Positions 5,184 through 12,436 of a stretch of 12,436 nt of DNA are shown here, one piece after another. A program made the translations under genes and the position numbers. How positions within the stretch are numbered: position 1 is the first letter of the stretch; every line of letters begins with the position of its first letter. Origin of the DNA: Firmicutes bacterium HGW-Firmicutes-10. GTDB lineage: Bacteria > Bacillota_I > Bacilli_A > Erysipelotrichales > Erysipelotrichaceae. Location: positions 1 to 12,436 of the forward strand of contig PHAF01000047.1 of NCBI GenBank assembly GCA_002841605.1, read 5' to 3'. The notes beneath the pieces are model-generated. The model worked only from the letters and a program-made list of their open reading frames with translations, was not told where the DNA came from and ran no database searches.

Positions 5184-6326
5184 ATGAGAATTTTACTCGG
5201 ATTATCCGGTGGTGTCGATTCGGCAGTCGCCGCTTATATACTTAAAAAACAGGGACATGATGTCACCTGTGCTTTTATGCGTAATTGGGATGCTTATGCC
5301 AATAATGATATCCTTGGCAACCCTACCGGCGGATTGGATGATATCTGTCCGCAGGAAGAAGACTATCTTGATGCGAAGAAGGTAGCAGACAAACTCGGAC
5401 TGTCTTTATTGCGCGTTGATTTCGTGAAAGAATACTGGGATGATGTATTTTCGGTTTTTCTGGAGGAAACCAAAAAAGGACGGACCCCAAACCCCGACAT
5501 CTTGTGTAACCGCCATATAAAGTTCAGTGCTTTCTTTAAGTATGCCAGATCGATGGGATTTGAATGGGTCGCTACCGGACATTATGCCCGGGTAGTTCAT
5601 CACGAAGGTAAAAACTCACTTTTGCTCAGAGGGTTGGATGTAAACAAAGATCAAACCTATTTCCTCGTACAAGTGCCGCAAGAGGCTTTGAATCACACGT
5701 TGTTTCCGGTGGGAGAATTGACGAAAGCTGAAGTCCGAAAAATCGCTCTTGAATTGGATTTATCGGTCGCTCAAAAGAAAGATTCGACCGGCATCTGCTT
5801 TATCGGTGAACGTCACTTCCGCGAGTTCTTGCATAATTACATTCCTAAATCTCCGGGAAAGATTGTCGATATAGATTCGGATAAAATAATTGGCGAGCAT
5901 CACGGTGTTATGTTTTATACCCTTGGTCAACGCAAAGGCATGGGAATCGGTGGAGTAGAAGGTCCTTGGTTTGTGGTTCACAAAGATTTAAAGAGCAACA
6001 CGCTCTACGTTGCTGCTAAAGAAGACAATGACTGGCTCAAAAGTGATGAGTGTCACGTGTCGCGGATCAACTGGTTTGGTGAAATGCCGAGCGATGAGTT
6101 AGCATGCACGGCGAAGTTTCGTTATCGTCAAAAAGACCATCCGGTCACCGTCAAGTTTGATAACGGTTTACTCATCGTAAAATATGACTATCCGATCGCT
6201 TCGGTCACACCCGGTCAGGAAGCTGTTTTCTATCTCGGTGAAGTTTGTCTGGGTGGAGGAGTCATTGAAGAAACGTTTAGAGGTGGATGTACATTTGTAG
6301 AAAGAATGTCGAGAGGGAAATCATGA
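5184..6326 (+). CDS. mnmA: tRNA-specific 2-thiouridylase MnmA
   Basis: Cytoplasmic enzyme that adenylates and thiolates U34 of tRNA-Lys, -Glu and -Gln at C2, taking sulfur from a cysteine desulfurase. It is 380 aa. The PP-loop ATP motif SGGVDS is at residues 8-13. The catalytic cysteine is C108 in NPDILCNRHIKF and the partner cysteine is C205 in DSTGICFIGER. The ATGHYAR motif lies near 130-136 and a C-terminal beta-barrel region follows. Residues about 36-60 (DAYANNDILGNPTGG...CPQEEDY) are longer than in E. coli-type enzymes and resemble the version in Mollicutes and relatives, from memory. The ATG at 5184 has GAGGTGA upstream. Its stop overlaps the next start (ATGA). No cysteine desulfurase gene lies next to it, unlike in B. 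subtilis. Confidence 0.97.
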   Translation: MRILLGLSGGVDSAVAAYILKKQGHDVTCAFMRNWDAYANNDILGNPTGGLDDICPQEEDYLDAKKVADKLGLSLLRVDFVKEYWDDVFSVFLEETKKGRTPNPDILCNRHIKFSAFFKYARSMGFEWVATGHYARVVHHEGKNSLLLRGLDVNKDQTYFLVQVPQEALNHTLFPVGELTKAEVRKIALELDLSVAQKKDSTGICFIGERHFREFLHNYIPKSPGKIVDIDSDKIIGEHHGVMFYTLGQRKGMGIGGVEGPWFVVHKDLKSNTLYVAAKEDNDWLKSDECHVSRINWFGEMPSDELACTAKFRYRQKDHPVTVKFDNGLLIVKYDYPIASVTPGQEAVFYLGEVCLGGGVIEETFRGGCTFVERMSRGKS

Positions 6327-7054
6327 TCAAAAGAAACGCACGATTGGATCAAAATTTACCGATGATGCGATCGCAGGTATTTGCACTGATATCGAATTAC
6401 TTCGTCGGATACCTGTTTTTGTATCCGCTTATAGGAGTATTCATTACTTATCAGTTAACCGGTGTAGCAGATTCGATGACGCAAGAAGTGGCTTTCGTCA
6501 TTTACGGATTTCTGATTTTGTTCACATTGTATCTATCGCGTCCAATCATAAAAGAGTCCTTTCGCATGGCCAAAGGACGTTGGTTCAGTCATATCAAAAA
6601 GATTCCGATCAATTATCTGTTTCTTTTTGCATCATTGCTGATCGTCAATACGACCATCACGGCACTTACCGGAGTTGAAACCAGTGCCAATCAGGATTTG
6701 GTGTTTCAGAGTCTGAAAGAATCACCGGCACTCATTATTTTCGCGGCACTGATCATGGCACCCATCGTCGAAGAACTGGTTTTTCGCGGCGGATTGTACC
6801 GCGCTTTACGTAACCGCTATTCCTATAAAAGGGCGATATTCATCAGTATGTTAGCCTTTGGTTTCATCCACGTCTTCGCATCGCTTTTGAGCGGTGATTT
6901 TATGGACTTGTGGAACATATTCACCTATATGGCCATGGGCTTTTTCTTCGTCAAAATCTATGAGGAGACCGGATCGGTATTTCCGGCTATCCTTTTGCAC
7001 TTTTTTAACAATGCGATTGCCTTGAGCATCATGTGGTTAACCACGGTGTTATGA
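6323..7054 (+). CDS. CPBP-family intramembrane metalloprotease (CAAX-like)
   Basis: Membrane protein of the CPBP (Abi/CAAX, Rce1-like) family. Members are intramembrane proteases, some in bacteriocin immunity or protein processing. Substrate unknown. It is 243 aa with about six hydrophobic segments. All three family motifs are intact: EELVFR (E150, E151, R155), FxxxH (F179, H183) and HxxxN (H226, N230). The ATG at 6323 overlaps the mnmA stop as ATGA and follows GAGAGGG (6311-6317). The longer frame from 6287 would lie inside mnmA. Its own stop overlaps the recD2 start as ATGA, so it is cotranslated with two nucleic-acid enzymes. In the B. subtilis version of this neighbourhood this place is held by the TPR protein YrrB. 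Confidence 0.93.
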   Translation: MIKRNARLDQNLPMMRSQVFALISNYFVGYLFLYPLIGVFITYQLTGVADSMTQEVAFVIYGFLILFTLYLSRPIIKESFRMAKGRWFSHIKKIPINYLFLFASLLIVNTTITALTGVETSANQDLVFQSLKESPALIIFAALIMAPIVEELVFRGGLYRALRNRYSYKRAIFISMLAFGFIHVFASLLSGDFMDLWNIFTYMAMGFFFVKIYEETGSVFPAILLHFFNNAIALSIMWLTTVL

Positions 7055-9222
7055 ATGATTTAAGCATCATCACCGGAAAAATCCGCCAGGTTCTGTTTCG
7101 CAGTGAAAGCAACTCGTTTACCGTGTTGCGTTTTCGACTGTATGAATTAACAGAAAAGGATATCTTTGTGACGGGTTATTTACCCGAGTTGCCCAAAGAC
7201 ATCCTTTTTGAATTTTCCGGTACTTACATCGATCATCCGAAATACGGCATGCAATTTTCGGTGGAAAGCTATCGACGCTTATTGCCGAGTGATAAGGACT
7301 CGATCATCTGCTATTTGTCATCACCTCTGTTTCCCGGAGTAGGCAAAACCTTGGCTCAGCGCATCGTTGATACGTATGGCGAAGATGTATTGATGATGAT
7401 ACGGGATAATCCTGAGATTTCTTTGGATGTTTCGGGTATGAATCCGAAGAAACGGGAAGTAATCATTCAGGGGGTATGCGAGCAGGATAATCTTGAGGAA
7501 GCGGTCCGCTTTTTTACGACTCATGGTCTGGGTATCCGAAACATCATGAAAATCGATCAGATTTATGGGGATAAAGCACTGGATCTGATCAGTGAAAATC
7601 CGTACCGATTGATTGATGAGGTCGATGGGATCGGATTTGCGACTGCAGACAAACTGGCTTTATCCATGGGATTTGACACCGAACATCCCTTGCGCAAAGA
7701 AGCAGCCGTGGTCTCGGCCATCATGGATACCTGCATGTCTACCGGTGATTCCTATACGGATATCGAAACACTGACTTACCGGTGTTCAAGAATGTTCGGT
7801 GAATGGCAGATGGATGTCGATGAAGTGTTAAACCGTTTGATAAAAAAAGAAAAAGTCGTCAATGAAGAGGGAAAACTCTATCATTATTCGCAATATAAAG
7901 CTGAAATCGATATCGCCAATTTCTTCGTGACTTTTCCGCTTCGCACCTTTGATCACAGTGATAAAGACGTTGATGAATTATTAAATGATTTTGAAGAGCG
8001 AATTGGTATTGAATATGATGATATTCAACGCCAGGCTGTGCTCAGTTTTTTTGATGAAGACGTCATGATTTTGACCGGCGGACCCGGAACCGGGAAGACG
8101 ACCATCGTTCAAGGAATCATTGACGTATGCAAAAAGCGCCATCCGAGTTATGAAATCATCTGTTGTGCACCGACCGGACGGGCGGCGAAGCGCATGAAAG
8201 AAGTGACCGGAAACTTCGCGACTACGATTCACGCGTTATTGAAGTGGAATCTGGAAACCAATACCTTCGGTAAAAATGCGTCGGATCCGCTTTTGGCGGA
8301 TGTGTTGATCATCGATGAATTTTCCATGGTCGATGGATGGCTGATGGCTCAGTTGGCATTAGCGAGCGGCTATGTGCGTAAGATTTTGTTTATCGGTGAT
8401 GAAGATCAGTTGCCTTCGGTTGCCTGCGGCAGCGTATTGCGTGACTTGATTGCTTCCAGCCGATTTAAGACCGTACGATTGCAACACATTTACCGTCAGA
8501 AAGAAGGGTCGGATGTCATCCAGTTGGCACAGCACATCAAAGCCGGAAACTTTGATGAGTCCATGTGCAAGAATGATGTGCGTTTTTTCGGGGCAAAGCC
8601 CTACGATGTCAAAGACCTGATTTTACGCATCGTGGATGAAGCCATGATGAAAGGCTATCGCATCCAGGATATTCAGGTGCTTGCGGCGAAGTACAGCGGA
8701 CCGGCCGGCATCGATGCATTGAATCATGCCTTGCAGAAACTGTGCAATCCGCCGGAAAAAAGAAAGCGCGAGCTTCAAGTCGGTTATCGGTTATACCGTG
8801 AGGGAGATAAGATTTTACAGCTTAAAAATCAGCCGACCGACGATGTCTATAATGGCGATATCGGTATTTTGGTCGAAATCGTATATGCTTCAGAAGATGA
8901 AAACAATCAAAACCGGATGATCGTGGATTTTGATGGTATCATCGTTGAGTACTCTCCGGAATGGTTCATCAATATAACGCATGCTTATTGCATCAGCGTG
9001 CACAAAGCACAGGGCAGTGAATATCCGATCGTAATCATGGCGGCCATCATGGAATACGGACAGATGCTTCAGCGTCGACTGATGTATACCGGCATTACCC
9101 GGGCGAGCCGGTCACTCATTTTGGTCGGACAAAAAACCGCCTTTGAAAAAGCGGTTTCAACAGTGGATAAGGATACTCGCAAGACCTATCTGACACAACG
9201 CCTTGTTGACGTTCTTACTTAG
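7051..9222 (+). CDS. recD2: ATP-dependent DNA helicase RecD2
   Basis: SF1B 5'-3' helicase of the RecD2/YrrC type, which works without RecBC in DNA repair and replication-fork maintenance. It is 723 aa, near the usual size. Its layout is an N-terminal RecD2-specific region (1-80), helix-hairpin-helix segments (LFPGVGKTLAQRI at 93-105 and VDGIGFATADKLA at 191-203) and a helicase core. The core has Walker A GGPGTGKT (343-350), motif Ia region CAPTGRAAKR (372-381), Walker B DEFSM (422-426), motif III GDEDQLPS (449-456), motif IV region IYRQ (480-483), motif V AYCISVHKAQGSE (645-657) and motif VI YTGITRA (679-685). The ATG at 7051 overlaps the CPBP stop. It has only a weak ribosome site and likely relies on coupling. 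Its last 8 bp overlap the end of the convergent peptidase gene. Confidence 0.96.
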   Translation: MNDLSIITGKIRQVLFRSESNSFTVLRFRLYELTEKDIFVTGYLPELPKDILFEFSGTYIDHPKYGMQFSVESYRRLLPSDKDSIICYLSSPLFPGVGKTLAQRIVDTYGEDVLMMIRDNPEISLDVSGMNPKKREVIIQGVCEQDNLEEAVRFFTTHGLGIRNIMKIDQIYGDKALDLISENPYRLIDEVDGIGFATADKLALSMGFDTEHPLRKEAAVVSAIMDTCMSTGDSYTDIETLTYRCSRMFGEWQMDVDEVLNRLIKKEKVVNEEGKLYHYSQYKAEIDIANFFVTFPLRTFDHSDKDVDELLNDFEERIGIEYDDIQRQAVLSFFDEDVMILTGGPGTGKTTIVQGIIDVCKKRHPSYEIICCAPTGRAAKRMKEVTGNFATTIHALLKWNLETNTFGKNASDPLLADVLIIDEFSMVDGWLMAQLALASGYVRKILFIGDEDQLPSVACGSVLRDLIASSRFKTVRLQHIYRQKEGSDVIQLAQHIKAGNFDESMCKNDVRFFGAKPYDVKDLILRIVDEAMMKGYRIQDIQVLAAKYSGPAGIDALNHALQKLCNPPEKRKRELQVGYRLYREGDKILQLKNQPTDDVYNGDIGILVEIVYASEDENNQNRMIVDFDGIIVEYSPEWFINITHAYCISVHKAQGSEYPIVIMAAIMEYGQMLQRRLMYTGITRASRSLILVGQKTAFEKAVSTVDKDTRKTYLTQRLVDVLT
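9131..9157 (-). terminator. Terminator of the C39-like gene, inside recD2
   Basis: Read on the minus strand, AAACCGC (9157-9151), a 10-nt loop and GCGGTTT (9140-9134) form a perfect 7-bp stem running into six T (9136-9131). It starts about 58 nt past the peptidase stop. On the plus strand the 3' arm is followed by CAAC with no T-run, so it should act only on the minus-strand transcript. It lies in recD2 codons for about residues 694-703. Confidence 0.75.
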
Positions 9223-9964
9223 TTTTCGGATAAATGACGACGGCTTGATTGTACCATTGCAGCATCGATCTCAACAGGACTTCAGCTTCATAATAACGAT
9301 TTTGACCTTTCGGTGTGCCATCGACATACGTTGCACCCCAGTTATTGGGATCATAAACTTCAAAATAAGTCTTGTTGTCAACGATGACATAGCCCTTCAA
9401 TATAAAATAGTGACCAGTGACATAATCGTAAAATCGGTTAACTCGCTGGTTTTCATTTGAGTTTCGCGGGATGACGTCCATGTTGTTATTGATAATGGCG
9501 ATATTACCGGCATCGATGATAAACATCAGATCGTACTTATCTTCGATGATTTTCATCTGATAAACGATTTTATACTTATCCAGAGAACCGTTGATATCTT
9601 CACCATACCACCATCCACCCAACGGACGGAAATCCTTTCGGATTTCTTCCCCGGTAAGTTTGAAGTCCTCATCGATCCACTTGCCCACCATCTGAATCGA
9701 AGTAGGACCGCAATTATTACCGGAGTGTGTACCGGTATTTGCCTGATCAAAAAACCAGAGATAGTCACGGTCATTGCTTTTATAAGCGCTGATGCTTTTT
9801 CCCAATCCCCAAGCTTGGACATTGGCATACAGATTTTTCTGGTGTTGTGCAGGGTCGATGATATCGTTTGGATTTTCTTTATTGTTGAGCAAATGAAAAG
9901 ATATTCCGGTTATGATTAAGAGTAGAGAAAGCAGACCCAACAGCCAATAGCGACGTTTGTTCAT
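9215..9964 (-). CDS. Membrane-anchored C39-like (papain-fold) cysteine peptidase, function unknown
   Basis: A 249-aa protein. Positively charged start MNKRR, one hydrophobic segment (about residues 6-26, LLGLLSLLLIITG) with no lipobox or clear signal cleavage site, then an extracellular domain. The domain resembles Peptidase_C39_2/papain-like families: nucleophile C85 in NNCGPTS, histidine H185 in GHYFILKG and D205 in VYDPNNW, the expected order of a catalytic triad. No transporter, leader peptide or substrate gene is nearby, so a bacteriocin-processing role is not supported. A wall-associated peptidase or amidase is inference. ATG at 9964 has GAGGTAA upstream. It is the only gene here on the opposite strand between recD2 and alaS, which suggests an insertion into a conserved housekeeping order. 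Confidence 0.8.
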   Translation of the reverse strand: MNKRRYWLLGLLSLLLIITGISFHLLNNKENPNDIIDPAQHQKNLYANVQAWGLGKSISAYKSNDRDYLWFFDQANTGTHSGNNCGPTSIQMVGKWIDEDFKLTGEEIRKDFRPLGGWWYGEDINGSLDKYKIVYQMKIIEDKYDLMFIIDAGNIAIINNNMDVIPRNSNENQRVNRFYDYVTGHYFILKGYVIVDNKTYFEVYDPNNWGATYVDGTPKGQNRYYEAEVLLRSMLQWYNQAVVIYPKTK

Positions 9965-9989
9965 AATTACCTCGGTCTTTTATGAAGAT

Positions 9990-9998
9990 ATTCTATCA
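9990..9998 (-). promoter_or_regulatory. Extended -10 promoter of the C39-like gene
   Basis: TGATAGAAT on the minus strand: TGn followed by TAGAAT (5/6). About 25 nt lie between it and the ATG. No good -35 is seen 16-18 nt upstream (TGCAAC or GCAACA at best). Confidence 0.5.
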
Positions 9999-10019
9999 TA
10001 CTTTAAATATTTGTTGCAG

Positions 10020-10048
10020 TTGTACGATTGCATGACGTGTGCTATAAT
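10020..10048 (+). promoter_or_regulatory. Promoter of the alaS T-box leader
   Basis: Extended -10 TGCTATAAT (10040-10048), with a weak -35 TTGTAC (10020-10025) at 17-nt spacing. The start would be near 10055, directly ahead of stem I of the T-box. It stands back-to-back with the peptidase promoter. Confidence 0.75.
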
Positions 10049-10057
10049 TTCCGTGTA

Positions 10058-10263
10058 AATCGTTGATGAAGCCGAGTAATCCAAATCAAGTCTGCAGAGA
10101 GGAAACGAATGGTGCAAGTTTCCGGCATTGGTGGATGAAGCTACTTCGAAGAGGAGTCAAACATTCCCGTGGATGTCACGTTACGACGCAAGAGGTGCAC
10201 GCAATGCGTGAATCAGGATGGTACCGCGAGACTTTCGTTCCTGTTGTTGGGGAACTTTTTTTT
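10058..10263 (+). promoter_or_regulatory. T-box riboswitch, alanine-type leader of alaS
   Basis: Leader that senses uncharged tRNA-Ala. Stem I has GAAG...CTTC at the base, loop-E halves AGTA (10075-10078) and GAA (10137-10139), and an ATCC/GGAT upper stem. The AGAGAG motif is at 10096-10101 and the distal hairpin GGAAAC...GTTTCC follows. The specifier directly after GAA is GCT (10140-10142), an Ala codon followed by A. The T-box core AGGATGGTACCGCG lies at 10215-10228, followed by a terminator. The specifier agrees with the downstream gene. Confidence 0.95.
10237..10263 (+). terminator. Intrinsic terminator of the alaS T-box leader
   Basis: GTTCCT (10237-10242), a 7-nt loop and GGGAAC (10250-10255) form a short 6-bp stem with one T-G pair, followed by eight T. 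The stem is weaker than that of the trpS leader, which may mean leakier basal expression. Confidence 0.85.
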
Positions 10264-10269
10264 ATGAAA

Positions 10270-10275
10270 AAGGAG
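10270..10275 (+). promoter_or_regulatory. Ribosome binding site deciding the alaS start
   Basis: AAGGAG lies between two in-frame ATG codons (10264 and 10282), 6 nt before the second. The first ATG abuts the terminator T-run and has no such site. Confidence 0.85.
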
Positions 10276-10281
10276 CAAATT

Positions 10282-12436
10282 ATGAAACAGTTGACAGGCA
10301 ATCAAATCAGACAAATGTTTTTGGATTATTTTAAGAGCAAAGGGCATATGATCGAACCGGGTGCGTCACTGATCCCGATCAACGATCCGACGTTGTTATG
10401 GATCAACTCCGGTGTAGCTGCACTGAAGAAGTATTTTGACGGATCGGTCAAACCAGCCAACAACCGCATCGCCAATGCACAAAAATCCATACGCACCAAT
10501 GATATCGAAAATGTCGGAAAAACCGCAAGGCATCACACGTTTTTTGAGATGCTCGGTAATTTCTCGATCGGCGATTATTTCAAAGAAGAAGCCCTCCAGT
10601 TCGCCTGGGAATTTTTAACCAGTGAAAAATGGATCGGTTTTGATAAAGACAAACTATATGTGACCGTTCATCCGAGCGATGAAGAAGCCTATCGAATCTG
10701 GGTTGACATCATCGGTTTTGATCCCAAACGTATTTTGAAATCTGAGGAAAACTACTGGCAGATCGGGGAAGGACCTTGTGGACCTAACTCCGAAATCTAT
10801 GTGGACCGCGGTGAAAAATATGATCCAAAGGGATTAGGCGAACAATTGTTTTTTGAAGAAATCGAAAACGATCGTTACATCGAAGTTTGGAATGTCGTCT
10901 TTTCCCAGTTTGACGGTAAAGAAGGTGTGCCGCGCAGTGAGTATAAGGAGCTGCCACAGCGCAATATTGATACCGGGATGGGGTTTGAGCGGCTGGTTTG
11001 TCTGGTTCAACAAGTCGAAACGAATTTCGATACCGATATTTTCATGCCGGTCATCTTTGCTACCGAAACATTCGCCAAGGTTTCATATAAGGACTTTCCG
11101 ATGGCCTATCGGGTCATCGCCGATCATATCCGCACCGTGACTTTCGCTTTAAGCGACGGGGCTTTGTTTGCCAATGAAGGACGAGGTTATGTATTGCGCC
11201 GGATCTTGCGCAGAGCTGTCCGTTATGGCATCAAAATCGGAATAAGCGGATCGTTTATGTACAAACTCGTTAATGTCGTTGCCGATGCCATGGAAGAATT
11301 TTATCCGTATCTGCAGGAGAAAACCGGGTTGGTCGCTAAGTTAGTAAAGGCGGAGGAAGAACGTTTCCACTCAACTTTGCAAGACGGCGAGAACCTGCTG
11401 CACAATGTACTGATGAAACTTGAAGGCAAAATATTGGATGGAAAGACCGTTTTCAAATTGTATGATACTTACGGATTTCCGGTCGAGCTGACTAAGGAAA
11501 TCGCTGAAGAAGGCGGATATTCGCTGGACATGGATGGTTTCAATCAGGAAATGGAAGCTCAGCGTGCCCGTGCACGAGCTGCCCGTGAGGAAGTCGAATC
11601 GATGTCTTCTCAGTCCGTTGATTTGATGAACTTCACTTTAGAATCTCATTTCTTGGGGTATGAATCAATGAAAAACAATGCGGTGGTCGTCGGTTTGTTT
11701 AAAAACGGACGATCCGTCGAGGTATTGACTGACTCCGGTGAAGTCATATTGGATCAGACGTGTTACTATGCGGAGAGCGGTGGTCAGGTGGCTGATACCG
11801 GTACCTTAACAGGAGACTGGGGTTTAGCTTTGGTCAAAGATGTTCAAAAAGCACCCCGCAAGCAACACTTGCACAATGTCGAAATATCATCCGGTGAACT
11901 GCGTCTGGGTGACAAGGTGGTTGCGGAAATCGATTCTGCCCGCCGTTTGCGGATTATGGCCAATCACAGTTCCGCACACTTGCTGCAGGCGGCTTTAAAG
12001 AAGGTCGTAGGTTCACATATAGCGCAAGCCGGATCGTTTGTCAGTGATGAATATATGCGTTTTGACTTCACTCATTATGAAAAAGTGAGTGATAAGCAAG
12101 TTAAGGAAATCGAGGCTTTGGTCAATAAGGAAGTCTTCGCTCAGCATCCGGTCACGATCGAATTTATGAACATCGATCAGGCTAAAGAAAGCGGTGCGAC
12201 AGCATTGTTTGACGAAAAATATGAAGATATCGTGCGGGTCATTACGATGGGCGATGTATCAAAAGAATTATGCGGTGGGACCCATGTCAACAACACCAAG
12301 GAAATCGGTGTATTTAAAATCGACAGTGAAGAAAGCATCGGTTCGGGAATCCGTCGGATCACCACCAAGACCGGTATGAAAGCTTATCAGGATTTCGTCG
12401 CTCTAAAGAATCAGCTGGAATCGATTGCCTCCTTGG
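10282..12436 (+). CDS. alaS: Alanine--tRNA ligase (partial, runs off right edge)
   Basis: Cytoplasmic class II synthetase charging tRNA-Ala and hydrolysing mischarged Ser/Gly-tRNA-Ala. The first 718 codons are present; full proteins are about 870-880 aa, so the C-terminal (C-Ala) domain is missing only because the window ends. The catalytic domain includes HTFFEMLGNFSIGDYF, GEGPCGPNSEIY and motif 3 DTGMGFERL (230-238). The editing domain carries the metal-site residues HSSAH (H562, H566) and CGGTH (C664, H668), within two residues of the E. coli numbering. The frame has no interruption. Controlled by the Ala T-box just upstream. In B. subtilis alaS also lies downstream of recD2. Confidence 0.97.
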   Translation, partial: MKQLTGNQIRQMFLDYFKSKGHMIEPGASLIPINDPTLLWINSGVAALKKYFDGSVKPANNRIANAQKSIRTNDIENVGKTARHHTFFEMLGNFSIGDYFKEEALQFAWEFLTSEKWIGFDKDKLYVTVHPSDEEAYRIWVDIIGFDPKRILKSEENYWQIGEGPCGPNSEIYVDRGEKYDPKGLGEQLFFEEIENDRYIEVWNVVFSQFDGKEGVPRSEYKELPQRNIDTGMGFERLVCLVQQVETNFDTDIFMPVIFATETFAKVSYKDFPMAYRVIADHIRTVTFALSDGALFANEGRGYVLRRILRRAVRYGIKIGISGSFMYKLVNVVADAMEEFYPYLQEKTGLVAKLVKAEEERFHSTLQDGENLLHNVLMKLEGKILDGKTVFKLYDTYGFPVELTKEIAEEGGYSLDMDGFNQEMEAQRARARAAREEVESMSSQSVDLMNFTLESHFLGYESMKNNAVVVGLFKNGRSVEVLTDSGEVILDQTCYYAESGGQVADTGTLTGDWGLALVKDVQKAPRKQHLHNVEISSGELRLGDKVVAEIDSARRLRIMANHSSAHLLQAALKKVVGSHIAQAGSFVSDEYMRFDFTHYEKVSDKQVKEIEALVNKEVFAQHPVTIEFMNIDQAKESGATALFDEKYEDIVRVITMGDVSKELCGGTHVNNTKEIGVFKIDSEESIGSGIRRITTKTGMKAYQDFVALKNQLESIASL

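Noticed and set aside
6287..6322. Longer start of the CPBP gene inside mnmA
   Set aside because: No ribosome site was noted; the ATGA overlap at 6323 with GAGAGGG upstream is the normal arrangement.
7033..7050. GTG start of recD2 at 7033
   Set aside because: The ATGA overlap at 7051 gives the usual RecD2 N terminus; the extra six residues have no support.
10264..10281. Upstream ATG for alaS
   Set aside because: It abuts the terminator T-run and the ribosome site lies after it.
10436..11140. Short plus-strand open frames within alaS
   Set aside because: Out-of-frame shadows of alaS, whose frame is continuous from 10282 to the window end.
1..12436. A new defence, mobile or biosynthetic system
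   Set aside because: No transposase, integrase, phage gene, toxin-antitoxin pair, direct-repeat array or compositional break was seen; the genes are mostly conserved housekeeping functions. The CPBP protease and C39-like peptidase are on different strands and in different units, and no bacteriocin precursor was found.

Overview
This window is ordinary chromosome of a low-to-mid GC Bacillota (Firmicutes) bacterium. The evidence is two T-box riboswitches on aminoacyl-tRNA synthetase genes, an Spx-family regulator, a cre-like CcpA box, strong AGGAG-type ribosome sites and Bacillota-style housekeeping genes. The MnmA has an extended N-terminal insert (around residues 40-60) that I associate with Mollicutes/Erysipelotrichia-like lineages. 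That narrower placement is inference. I see no insertion sequence, phage gene, CRISPR array, rRNA or tRNA gene, and nothing that amounts to a new multigene system.

Left block, minus strand (1-4553). A 12-TM APC-family amino acid permease (3192-4553) has its own strong promoter, with a cre-like box between -35 and -10 and a 7-bp inverted repeat in the leader. Just past its stop lies a tryptophan T-box leader (about 2964-3173) feeding trpS. No terminator is visible after trpS, so the transcript probably continues through uppP (undecaprenyl-diphosphatase) into an ABC-2-type ATPase and its permease, which runs off the left edge. A weak internal promoter may serve the ABC pair separately.

Middle block, plus strand (4693-9222). 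spx, with an unusual four-cysteine C-terminal tail, ends at its own intrinsic terminator. The promoter of the next unit overlaps that terminator. The unit is mnmA (tRNA 2-thiouridylase), a CPBP-family membrane protease and recD2 helicase, joined by two ATGA stop-start overlaps. The order mnmA ... recD2 ... alaS resembles the Bacillus subtilis trmU-yrrB-yrrC-...-alaS neighbourhood, with the protease in the place of the TPR protein.

Right block. A membrane-anchored C39-like cysteine peptidase gene (9215-9964, minus) converges on recD2. Their coding ends overlap by 8 bp, and the peptidase's likely terminator lies inside recD2. Its promoter is back-to-back with that of alaS. alaS (10282 to the right edge, plus) is preceded by an alanine T-box (about 10058-10263) and is cut off by the window after 718 codons.

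The genes serve translation (trpS, alaS, mnmA), envelope lipid recycling, membrane transport, thiol-stress regulation and DNA repair. The most interesting points are the Spx tail, the T-box-led trpS-uppP-ABC transcript, the permease promoter architecture and the uncharacterised anchored peptidase.
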